Shown here: in pieces, positions 16,851 through 24,555 of the stretch
Layout: every line of letters starts with the position of its first letter
Position numbering within the stretch: the stretch's first letter is position 1
Origin: Streptomyces triticisoli
GTDB taxonomy: Bacteria; Actinomycetota; Actinomycetes; Streptomycetales; Streptomycetaceae
Direction: 5' to 3'
Assembly (NCBI RefSeq): GCF_003270085.1
Contig: NZ_QFDQ01000074.1
Coordinates: 1-38,099 of the forward strand
DNA: 38,099 nucleotides
The notes under the pieces: generated by a model
What the model saw: the letters and a program-made list of their open reading frames with translations, nothing else
Database searches by the model: none
Told to the model about the DNA's origin: nothing
Made by a program: the position numbers and the translations under genes

Positions 16851-16956
16851 CTGCAACGGCCTGCCGCCGAGCCCTTTCCGAAATTCCTGCCGACTCCCCC
16901 TCTTCCGCATTCTCGGTTCATTCCACCCGCCCTCTCTCCTTCCCCGTGGAGGTAAC

Positions 16957-18123
16957 GTGTCCAGAAACCGAGCACCCCTGTCCAGATCCGGCCGCCGTCC
17001 CATCCGGGTGGCCGCGGGTCTCTCCGCCGCCATGATGCTGCTCTCCGCCTGCGGAGGCATGTCCGACTCGACCAGCCAGGCAGCCGCCGAAGCCGGCAAG
17101 GACTGCGCGTCCAAAACGAAGGTCCGCGTCGTCCTCCAATGGGTCGCCCAGGCCCAGTTCGCCGGGTACTACGCGGCGAAGGAGAAGGGCTTCTACGACA
17201 AGGCCTGCCTCGACGTGACGATTCAGGAGGGCGGGGTGAACATCGTGCCCCAGCAGGTCCTGTCGGCAGGCAACGCCGAGTTCGCCGTCTCCCACGTCAC
17301 CAAGACCATGGTCACCCGCGAGCAGGGCGCCGACCTGGTCAACATCGGCCAGGAGTTCCAGCGCGGCGCCTACCTCCAGGTCGCCTGGGCCGACTCGGGC
17401 ATCAAGACCCTCGCCGACCTCAAGGGCAAGCGGGTCGGGAGCTGGGGTTACGGCAACGAACTGACCCTCTTTGCCGCGATGAGGGGCTCCGGGGTCGACC
17501 CCAAGAAGGATGCCAAGATCATCCAGCAGCCGTTCGACATGTCGCTGCTGCTCAAGCGCGAGGTCGACGCGGCCCAGGCCAAGACCTTCAACGAGTACGC
17601 GCAGCTCCTGGAGACCACAAACCCCAAGACCGGAAAGCTCTACCAGCCGTCGGACTTCGTCGCGATCAACCTCCAGGACGCCGGATACCAGACACTGGAG
17701 GACGGCATCTACGCCAAGGAGTCCTGGCTGGCGAAGAAGGAGAACCAAGAGACCGCGGCCAAGTTCCTCAAGGCCACGTACGAGGGCTGGGGCTACTGCC
17801 GCGACGAACTCGCGGGCTGTGTCGACATCGTGCTGAAGAACGGCAGCGCCCTCGGCAAGGGCCACCAGACCTGGATGCTCAACGAGGTCAACAAGCTGAT
17901 CTGGCCTGCCGAGAAGGGCGTCGGCATGATGGACAAGGCCGCCTGGGACCAGACCATCGACATCGCGATGAAGGCCGGTGTCCTCAAGGCACGGCCCCCG
18001 GCCGGGGCGTACCGCACGGACCTGACCAAGCGGGCGCTCGAGGAGCTGAAGGCCGAGGGATTCGACGTCACCGGTGAGTCCTACCGGCCGGAAACGGTCA
18101 CGGTCACCGCCGGCGGCAAGTAA
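16957..18123 (+). CDS. ABC transporter substrate-binding lipoprotein (NMT1/ThiY-like)
   Basis: 388 residues from GTG 16957, with GTGGAGGT just upstream. A basic N-terminus, hydrophobic segment and lipobox LLSAC place the lipid-attached Cys at 32. The mature part starts with KVRVVLQWVAQAQFAGYYAAKEKGFY, the NMT1/ThiY-type opening that binds pyrimidine or similar ring compounds, and continues with VGSWGYGNELTLFAAM and MSLLLKREVDAAQAKTFNEY. ThiY binds formylaminopyrimidine; a uracil-, thymine- or ureide-like ligand would fit this island. It is the receptor for the importer encoded just upstream. Ligand is inferred. Confidence 0.92.
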   Translation: MSRNRAPLSRSGRRPIRVAAGLSAAMMLLSACGGMSDSTSQAAAEAGKDCASKTKVRVVLQWVAQAQFAGYYAAKEKGFYDKACLDVTIQEGGVNIVPQQVLSAGNAEFAVSHVTKTMVTREQGADLVNIGQEFQRGAYLQVAWADSGIKTLADLKGKRVGSWGYGNELTLFAAMRGSGVDPKKDAKIIQQPFDMSLLLKREVDAAQAKTFNEYAQLLETTNPKTGKLYQPSDFVAINLQDAGYQTLEDGIYAKESWLAKKENQETAAKFLKATYEGWGYCRDELAGCVDIVLKNGSALGKGHQTWMLNEVNKLIWPAEKGVGMMDKAAWDQTIDIAMKAGVLKARPPAGAYRTDLTKRALEELKAEGFDVTGESYRPETVTVTAGGK

Positions 18124-18234
18124 CGGACGCTACCGCCGTCCGCCTCATCCGGCGTACACGGCAGCAGCAGCGGGCTCACCTGCCAGGATGGTCGCACCGC
18201 CCGCAGTGATCTCGACGTGACAGACGGAGGAAAA

Positions 18235-19026
18235 ATGGCAACCGGTGAAGCAGGACTCGTCCGCAGGACGATCTGGCTGCTGCGTACGGTCGCGGCGCAC
18301 CCGGAGGGGGTCGGGCTCAGCGAGATCGCCCGGGAGTCCGGCATCCCCAAGGCCACCTGTTACCGGGTCCTCACCGTCCTCGAACGCGAGAGCTGGCTGA
18401 CCCTGGACCCGGTCACCCGCCGCTACCGCGTCTCGCTGGGGCTGCTGTCCATCGTCGGCGGGCTGCTGGACGGCGGCGGCGCCTACGGGCACATGCGAGA
18501 CGTGCTGCGGGACCTGGCCAAGGAGACCAAGGAGACCGCCGGCTTCGACGTCCTGCTCGCGCCCAAGGTCATGGTCGTCGCCCAGGTTCCCGGCCCGTCC
18601 CTGATCGGTCAGACCCTCAAGCCCGTACCGAGGACCCAGCCCGTCTGGGCCACCTCCACCGGCAAGGTCCTGCTCAGCGCCCTCGACCCGGACACCATCC
18701 ACGCCGAGTTCGGCGAGGAGTTCGAGACCAACGCGCCCGAGCAGCTCGGCGGGCTCGACGCGTTCATCGAGTCCATGGCCGAGGTGCGCACCCGCGGCTA
18801 TGCCGTCGCCTACGACGAGCTGGAGGTGGGCGCGGCCTCCGTCGCCGCACCGGTCCGTGTCGGCCAGGCCACCACGTACGCCGTCTGGATCGGCGGCCCC
18901 ACCTACCGGCTGACCCGATCGCGCATCGACGAGGTCGCCGAGTCCGTGATGAAGGCGGCTCGCCAGCTCGGCGACCTGCTGAGCGTCACCGGCATCGAAC
19001 TGCCCACCGCACTCACCGAGCGCTGA
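18235..19026 (+). CDS. IclR-family transcriptional regulator of the catabolic island
   Basis: 263 residues. The N-terminal winged helix (about 8-70) contains GLSEIARESGIPKATCYRVLTVLERESWL, and the C-terminal IclR ligand domain contains TSTGKVLLSAL and RTRGYAVAYDELEVGAASVAAPV. ATG 18235 is chosen because GGAGG (18226-18230) lies in front of it; an in-frame GTG at 18217 has no ribosome site. As the only regulator within the island it is the likely reader of the three TGAACC-type operators. These overlap the promoters, so repression relieved by a pathway intermediate is expected, though IclR proteins can also activate. Confidence 0.92.
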   Translation: MATGEAGLVRRTIWLLRTVAAHPEGVGLSEIARESGIPKATCYRVLTVLERESWLTLDPVTRRYRVSLGLLSIVGGLLDGGGAYGHMRDVLRDLAKETKETAGFDVLLAPKVMVVAQVPGPSLIGQTLKPVPRTQPVWATSTGKVLLSALDPDTIHAEFGEEFETNAPEQLGGLDAFIESMAEVRTRGYAVAYDELEVGAASVAAPVRVGQATTYAVWIGGPTYRLTRSRIDEVAESVMKAARQLGDLLSVTGIELPTALTER

Positions 19027-19101
19027 CGCCCTCGGTGGACGAGAACCACCCCCACAGCCACCCCGCCCGGCGCGGCGGCGGCGCGATCGAGGAGGAAGCG
19101 A

Positions 19102-20586
19102 ATGGCTGCACTTCAGGCGCGGCTCCAGGCCGCCCGCGAGGTTGCGGACCGGATACCCAAGGGCCTGTACATCGACGGCGAATGGCGCCCGTCCCGCAGC
19201 GGTGCGACCGTCGCCGTGGAGGACCCGGGCACCGGCACGGTGATCGCCGAGGTCGCCGACGCGGGCACGGCGGACGCCACGGAAGCCCTCGACGCCGCCG
19301 TGCGCGCCCAGGCGTCCTGGGCGGCGACGCCTCCCCGGGAGCGCGGCGAGGTGCTGCGCCGGGCCTTCGAGACGGTCATCGCCCGCAAGGACGACCTGGC
19401 CTCGCTGATGACCCTGGAGATGGGCAAGCCGTTCGCGGAGTCCCAGGCCGAGGTGGTCTACGCCGCCGAGTTCCTGCGGTGGTTCTCCGAGGAGGCCGTC
19501 CGTATCGACGGCGGATACATGACCGCCCCGGGCGGCGGGTCCCGAGTGGTGACGATGCGTCAGCCGGTGGGTCCCTGCCTGCTGGTCACCCCGTGGAACT
19601 TCCCCATGGCGATGGGCACCCGGAAGATCGGTCCGGCGCTCGCGGCCGGCTGCACCGTCGTCGTCAAGCCGGCCAAGCAGACCCCGCTGTCCATGCTGGC
19701 CCTGGTGGACATCCTGCGGGAGGCCGGAGCCCCCGCAGGCGTGGTGAACGTCTTCACCACCAACCGCTCCGGCGAGGTCACCGACCACCTGCTGGACGAC
19801 CCCCGGCTGCGGAAGCTGTCCTTCACCGGGTCCACCGAGGTCGGCCGCACGCTGCTCGCCAAGTCGTCGCGGAACGTGCTGCGCACCTCCATGGAGCTCG
19901 GTGGCAACGCCCCCTTCCTGGTCTTCGCCGACGCCGATCTCGACGCCGCGGTGGAAGGCGCGTTCCAGGCGAAGATGCGCAACGTCGGCGAGGCCTGCAC
20001 GGCCGCCAACCGGTTCTACGTCCAGTCCCCGGTCGCCGACGAGTTCGCGCGCCGCCTGGCCGACCGGCTGGCCGCCCTGTCCGTCGGCCACGGTCTGGAC
20101 CCGGACACCCAGGTCGGTCCGCTGATCGACGCGAAGGCGGTGAAGAACGTCACCGCCCTGGTCGCCGACGCCACCTCCGCCGGCGCCACCGTCCTCACCG
20201 GAGACGGACCGGTCCCGTCGGACGGCCACTTCTTCGCGCCGACCGTGCTGGGCGGCGTGCCGCTCGGGGCCCGCACCCTCACGGAGGAGATCTTCGGCCC
20301 GGTCGCGCCGATCGTCGCCTTCGACGACGAGGACACGGCGGTGGCCCTGGCGAACGACTCCGAGTACGGACTGGCGGGCTACCTGTTCACCGAGAACCTG
20401 AACCGCGGCCTTCGCGTGAGCGAGCGGCTGGAGTGCGGCATGGTCGGCCTCAACCAGGGGGTCATCTCCAACCCCGCCGCCCCCTTCGGCGGGGTCAAGC
20501 AGTCCGGGCTCGGCCGGGAGGGCGGGGCGGTGGGCATCGACGAATACCTGAGCATCAAGTACCTGGCGATCAAGGCGGCATCATGA
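19102..20586 (+). CDS. NAD(P)-dependent aldehyde dehydrogenase, succinate/malonate-semialdehyde type
   Basis: 494 residues of the GabD-like branch. Catalytic Cys299 lies in GEACTAANRFY and general base Glu265 in MELGGNAPF; VTPWNFPMAM and FTGSTEVGR form the cofactor site. It would oxidise a short-chain semialdehyde; in this island that is most simply malonate semialdehyde from beta-alanine. It lacks features that would mark it as the CoA-acylating methylmalonate-semialdehyde type, so the product would be malonate. It starts 75 bp after the IclR gene with GAGGAGGAAG, and its stop overlaps the next nitrilase start (ATGA). Confidence 0.9.
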   Translation: MAALQARLQAAREVADRIPKGLYIDGEWRPSRSGATVAVEDPGTGTVIAEVADAGTADATEALDAAVRAQASWAATPPRERGEVLRRAFETVIARKDDLASLMTLEMGKPFAESQAEVVYAAEFLRWFSEEAVRIDGGYMTAPGGGSRVVTMRQPVGPCLLVTPWNFPMAMGTRKIGPALAAGCTVVVKPAKQTPLSMLALVDILREAGAPAGVVNVFTTNRSGEVTDHLLDDPRLRKLSFTGSTEVGRTLLAKSSRNVLRTSMELGGNAPFLVFADADLDAAVEGAFQAKMRNVGEACTAANRFYVQSPVADEFARRLADRLAALSVGHGLDPDTQVGPLIDAKAVKNVTALVADATSAGATVLTGDGPVPSDGHFFAPTVLGGVPLGARTLTEEIFGPVAPIVAFDDEDTAVALANDSEYGLAGYLFTENLNRGLRVSERLECGMVGLNQGVISNPAAPFGGVKQSGLGREGGAVGIDEYLSIKYLAIKAAS

Positions 20587-21446
20587 CGTCCTTCATTCTG
20601 GCGGGCATCCAGTTCGAGCCCGCTCTCGGCGACCCCGCGGCGAACATCGAGACGTCCTCGCGGCTCATCCGCGAGGCGGCGGCCGGCGGGGCCCGGCTGG
20701 TCGTCCTGCCGGAAGCGGCCTCGGCCGGATACATGTTCACCGACCGTGCGGAAGCCCGCAGGAACGCCGAGCCCGTCCCCGACGGGCCGGTCTCCTCAGC
20801 CTGGGCCTCGCTCGCCGCCGAGCTGGATCTGTGGATCGTCGCCGGAATCACCGAACTGGCGGGCGAGAAGGTGTACAACTCCGCTGTCCTGATCGGCCCG
20901 GAGGGGCACGTCGGGACGTTCCGCAAGGCGCATCTGTGGAACTTCGAGAAGGAGTTGTACGACCGTCAGGAGGACGGCTTCCCCGTCTTCCCCACCCCGC
21001 TCGGCAACATCGGCATCGGCATCTGCTACGACGCGTGGTTCCCGGAGACCTTCCGCAGTGCCGCGCTCGGCGGCGCCGACCTGCTGGCCCTCCCGGCGAA
21101 CTGGGTGCCCGTACCCGGGCAGCCGGAGGACACCCCGGTGATGGCCAACCTGATGTGCATGACCGGGGCGCACAGCAACCAGTTCTTCGTCGCCGGGGTC
21201 AGCCGCACCGGCAGCGAGCGCGACCAGCCCTTCATCGGCCGGTCGCTGATCGTGGGCCCGGACGGCTGGCTGCTGGCCGGACCGGCCGGCGGCGACGAGG
21301 AGACCGTCCTCTTCGCGGAAGTGGACCTGATCGGCTCCCGCAAGGAGCGTCTCGACAACCCCTTCAACCAGCCGCTCGGCGACCGGCGCACCGACGTGTA
21401 TCTCACCGGCGACTTCACCCCGGCCCTCTCCGACGACACCGTCTGA
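20583..21446 (+). CDS. second nitrilase-family carbon-nitrogen hydrolase
   Basis: 287 residues with triad Glu44 (VLPEAAS), Lys115 (FRKAHLW) and Cys148 (GICYDAWFPE). It is clearly different from the nitrilase at 9769: it has the NFEKELYDRQEDGFPVFPTPLG segment and a GADLLALPANWVP block, typical of aliphatic amidase or (R)-amidase-like members. It is coupled to the aldehyde dehydrogenase, suggesting it releases an amine or acid handled by that enzyme, for example from an amide or omega-amidic intermediate such as malonamate. The precise substrate cannot be read from sequence. Confidence 0.85.
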   Translation: MTSFILAGIQFEPALGDPAANIETSSRLIREAAAGGARLVVLPEAASAGYMFTDRAEARRNAEPVPDGPVSSAWASLAAELDLWIVAGITELAGEKVYNSAVLIGPEGHVGTFRKAHLWNFEKELYDRQEDGFPVFPTPLGNIGIGICYDAWFPETFRSAALGGADLLALPANWVPVPGQPEDTPVMANLMCMTGAHSNQFFVAGVSRTGSERDQPFIGRSLIVGPDGWLLAGPAGGDEETVLFAEVDLIGSRKERLDNPFNQPLGDRRTDVYLTGDFTPALSDDTV

Positions 21447-21475
21447 GGACCGGCCCGGCCCCTTCCTTCGGCCCC

Positions 21476-21491
21476 TTCCGGGCGCCCGGAA
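21476..21491 (+). terminator. perfect palindrome after unit B
   Basis: TTCCGGGCGCCCGGAA is a perfect 16-bp palindrome 30 bp after the nitrilase stop, followed by further GC-rich inverted segments to about 21520. It is a plausible terminator for unit B. The rest of the 273-bp gap holds the unit C promoter and operator. Confidence 0.45.
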
Positions 21492-21634
21492 ACCCCCGGC
21501 GCCCGGAGGCCGGGGCACCCCGGGGATTCTCCTCCGGCACCACTCGGCACCCCACCCGGAGCCCCGGCGACCCCTTTCTACGCGGCGTCCCGCAAACCCT
21601 CCCAGGCGCCCCATGGTGGACACACCGGCACCTA

Positions 21635-21663
21635 TTGACACACGGACAGTCCTCCTTGAGACT
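21635..21663 (+). promoter_or_regulatory. sigma70-type promoter of unit C
   Basis: TTGACA (21635-21640) is followed after 17 bp by GAGACT (21658-21663), a weak -10. The predicted start near 21670 lies at the edge of the operator. Confidence 0.5.
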
Positions 21664-21669
21664 TCTTCC

Positions 21670-21703
21670 CACTGAATGAACCCTTGGTTCACTGAATGGA
21701 CCC
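21670..21703. promoter_or_regulatory. shared three-half-site operator, copy 3 (unit C)
   Basis: This is the best copy: TGAACC-CTT-GGTTCA (21677-21691) is a perfect 15-bp palindrome and a third half-site TGGACC follows at 20 bp. The direct repeat is longer here: CACTGAATGAACCC (21670-21683) and CACTGAATGGACCC (21690-21703) differ at one base. The 20-bp period equals two helical turns, placing half-sites on one DNA face. Confidence 0.78.
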
Positions 21704-21719
21704 AGAGGTGTGAACGGCT

Positions 21720-23261
21720 ATGCGAGCGATCGCGCGCACCAACGAACAAGTGGAGCTCACCGACCCGAGCAGCATCGAGGCGAGCCCGCTCCACAACGCG
21801 GACCTGGCGCCCGTGCCCATATCCCGCAGAACCTGGACCACGTACAACTACGCGGCGCTGTGGATGGGCATCGCCCACGGCATCCCCACGTATTACCTCG
21901 CCAGTGGCCTCATCAACCTCGGCATGAGCTGGTATCAGGCGGTCATGACGATCGCCCTGGGCAACCTGATCGTCCTGGTGCCCATCCTGCTCAACAGCCA
22001 CGCCGGCACCAAGTACGGCATCCCCTACCCCGTCTTCGCCCGCGCCGCCTTCGGCACGCTCGGCGCCAACGTGCCGGCGGTGCTGCGCGGTCTGTCCGCA
22101 TGCGGCTGGTTCGGCATCCAGACGTGGGTCGGCGGTCAGGCCATCTACACCATCACCGGTGCCTTCGCCGGTGACGCGTGGATCCACGCGGGCGAGCTGT
22201 GGGGCCACCCGAAGACGCTGTGGCTGTCCTTCGCGGTCTTCTGGCTCCTGCAGATCGCGCTCATCGTCCGCGGCATCGAATCCATCCGCCGCTTCGAGAA
22301 CTGGTCCGCGCCGCTCATCCTGATCGTCGCCGCGTTCCTCCTGGCCTGGATGGTCGTACAGGCGGACGGCTTCGGCCCGCTCGCCACCGAGCCGTCCAAG
22401 CTCGGCTGGGGCGCCGGCTTCTGGGCGCTGTTCGCGCCTTCCCTGATGGGCATGATCGCGTACTTCGCCACGATGTCCGTGAACATCGCGGACTTCACCC
22501 GCTTCTCCAGGGGACAGCGGGAGCAGATCGTCGGCCAGTCGCTGGGGCTGCCGCCCACGATCACCGTGTTCTCCATGATCGGCGCCCTCACCACCTCGGC
22601 CACCATCGCCGTCTACGGGCACGCGATCTGGGACCCGGTCGACCTGGTCAGCCGTTTCTCCAACCCGATCGTCGTCGTGTTCGCCCTGCTGTGCGTCATC
22701 GTGGCCACCATCGCCGTCAACGTCGCTGCCAACACCGTGGGTCCGGCGTACGACTTCGCCAACGTCTTCCCGCGCCTCATCAGCTTCCGCACCGGCGGCA
22801 TCATCGCCGGCGTCATCGGCATCCTGATGCAGCCCTGGCGGCTGCTGTCCTCGCCCGAGCTGTACATCTTCACCTGGCTCGGCATCACCGGCGCCTTCCT
22901 CGGCGGCGTCGCCGGGATCCTGACCGCGGACTACTGGCTGCTGCGCAAGCGTGAACTCGACCTCGCCGGGCTGTACACGCGCGGCGGACCCTACGAGTAC
23001 GCGAAGGGCTTCAACTGGCGCCCGCTCGTGGCCCTCGCGACCGTTCTGCTCCTCTCCCTCGGCGGCGCGTACTCCGCGGACAGTGAGGGTCCCTTCCCGA
23101 CCGATGGATACATCCCCTTCCTCAAGCCGCTGTTCGACTACAACTGGGCCGTCGCCTTCCTCGGCGGCATCGCCCTGCACGTCCTGTTCAGCAAGCTCTT
23201 CCCGCACCGCGCACCGTGCCGAGTGGCCGAGGAGGAAGAGGCCGAGCAGGTCTCGGTCTGA
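21720..23261 (+). CDS. NCS1-family permease, Mhp1-like (hydantoin / pyrimidine / allantoin)
   Basis: 513 residues with about 12 membrane helices. The region YNYAALWMGIAHGIPTYYLASGLINLGMSW, the NSHAGTKYGIPYPVFARAAFG block, the GWFGIQTWVGG substrate helix (matching Mhp1's Trp/Gln site) and NVAANTVGPAYDFAN (Mhp1 Asn site) mark an NCS1 symporter close to hydantoin and uracil/allantoin permeases. It imports the nucleobase or ureide with Na+ or H+. It leads unit C right after the shared operator, giving the island a second, energetically cheaper uptake route beside the ABC importer. Confidence 0.93.
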   Translation: MRAIARTNEQVELTDPSSIEASPLHNADLAPVPISRRTWTTYNYAALWMGIAHGIPTYYLASGLINLGMSWYQAVMTIALGNLIVLVPILLNSHAGTKYGIPYPVFARAAFGTLGANVPAVLRGLSACGWFGIQTWVGGQAIYTITGAFAGDAWIHAGELWGHPKTLWLSFAVFWLLQIALIVRGIESIRRFENWSAPLILIVAAFLLAWMVVQADGFGPLATEPSKLGWGAGFWALFAPSLMGMIAYFATMSVNIADFTRFSRGQREQIVGQSLGLPPTITVFSMIGALTTSATIAVYGHAIWDPVDLVSRFSNPIVVVFALLCVIVATIAVNVAANTVGPAYDFANVFPRLISFRTGGIIAGVIGILMQPWRLLSSPELYIFTWLGITGAFLGGVAGILTADYWLLRKRELDLAGLYTRGGPYEYAKGFNWRPLVALATVLLLSLGGAYSADSEGPFPTDGYIPFLKPLFDYNWAVAFLGGIALHVLFSKLFPHRAPCRVAEEEEAEQVSV

Positions 23262-23380
23262 CCCCGGGACGGCCGGTGCGCGCCGAGACGCGCCGGCCGC
23301 CCCGCCCCGACGAGGCCATGCGCAGTGGCCGTCGACGTCCCCCACCCACCCCCGTCGCAAGTCTCCCTCGGAGGTCCCTG

Positions 23381-24502
23381 ATGAAGACCCGTGCCGCCGT
23401 CATGACCGCCCCAGGCAAGGACTGGGAGGTCACCGAACTCGAACTCGCCCCGCCCCAGGCCGGCGAGGTCCTGGTCCGCTTCACCCACGCCGGACTCTGC
23501 TACTCCGACGAGCACGTGCGCACCGGCAACATGGCGCCGCTGCCCATCATCGGCGGGCACGAGGGATCCGGCATCGTCGAAGCCGTCGGCGAGGGCGTGT
23601 CCAAGCTGGCCCCGGGCGACCACGTGGCCGCCTCCTTCAAACCGTCCTGCGGGCACTGCCGCTGGTGCGCCAGCGGCCGGGCCAACCTGTGCGACGCCGC
23701 GGCGTACGGCCCCGAGGGCAAACTCCCCGACGGCACCTACCGGTTCACCGGCCCCGACGGGCCGATCGGCGCCAACTGCGCGCTGGGCACCTTCGCCGAG
23801 CACTCCGTCGTCTCCCAGGACTCCCTGGTCCGCGTCGACCCCGACATACCGCTCTCGGTGGTCGCGCTGGTGAGCTGCGGCGTCCTCACCGGCTGGGGCG
23901 CCGCCGTGTACGCGGCCGATCCCGAGCCCGGTGACACCGTCATCGTCGTCGGCGCGGGCGGCGTCGGCATCAATGCCGTACAGGGAGCCCGGCTCGCCGG
24001 CGCCGGGAACGTCATCCTGGTCGACCCCAACGAGGCCAAGCACGCTCTCGGCCGTGACCTCGGGGCCTCCCACGTCTGCCGCACCCTCGACGAGGCTGCG
24101 GCTCTCGCCGCGGACCTCAACCCCAGTGCGATGGGCGCCGACTCCACCCTCGTCTGCACCGGCGAGGCCACCGCCGAGATCGTCCGCGCCTCGTTCGAGG
24201 CCACCGGCAAGGGCGGCACCATCGTCCTCGCCGGAATGACCGAGGACGTCCACCAGGTCAACGTCCAACTTCCCGGCACCCAGCTCGTCTTCGCCGAGAA
24301 GCGCCTGCAGGGCACCATCTTCGGCTCCTGCAGCCCGATCCGGGACGTGCCCCGGGTGCTGTCCCTGTACCGCCAGGGCCTGATCAAGCTTGACGAACTG
24401 GTCAGCCAGACCTACAGCCTCGACGAGATCAACCAGGGATTCGAGGACCTGCGGTCCGGACGGAACCTGCGCGGCATCGTCGCTCACCGTCACGCGCAGT
24501 GA
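23381..24502 (+). CDS. zinc-dependent alcohol dehydrogenase (NDMA-dependent-like MDR)
   Basis: 373 residues. Catalytic zinc ligands Cys40 (LCYSDEH) and His60-Glu61 (GGHEGSG) and structural zinc cysteines 90, 93, 96 and 104 (CGHCRWC...NLC) are all present, as is VVGAGGVGINAVQGARLAGA for NAD. The sequence resembles the actinobacterial NDMA-dependent alcohol dehydrogenase group, whose members often hold NAD tightly and need an external acceptor; no mycofactocin genes are in the window. ATG 23381 follows GGAGG (23370-23374); the frame to 23216 overlaps the permease. It may interconvert 3-hydroxypropionate and malonate semialdehyde, by analogy to the Rut pathway. Confidence 0.88.
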   Translation: MKTRAAVMTAPGKDWEVTELELAPPQAGEVLVRFTHAGLCYSDEHVRTGNMAPLPIIGGHEGSGIVEAVGEGVSKLAPGDHVAASFKPSCGHCRWCASGRANLCDAAAYGPEGKLPDGTYRFTGPDGPIGANCALGTFAEHSVVSQDSLVRVDPDIPLSVVALVSCGVLTGWGAAVYAADPEPGDTVIVVGAGGVGINAVQGARLAGAGNVILVDPNEAKHALGRDLGASHVCRTLDEAAALAADLNPSAMGADSTLVCTGEATAEIVRASFEATGKGGTIVLAGMTEDVHQVNVQLPGTQLVFAEKRLQGTIFGSCSPIRDVPRVLSLYRQGLIKLDELVSQTYSLDEINQGFEDLRSGRNLRGIVAHRHAQ

Positions 24503-24555
24503 GCCGCCAGGAATGAACCGGCAGCAACCGCAGTAACAGCAAGGAGCACTCTGCC

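Noticed and set aside
24512..24519. Single AATGAACC half-site between the alcohol and aldehyde dehydrogenase genes, and GGTTCATT at 16914-16921
   Set aside because: Only one half-site each, no palindromic partner and no promoter-like spacing; they do not qualify as copies of the shared operator.
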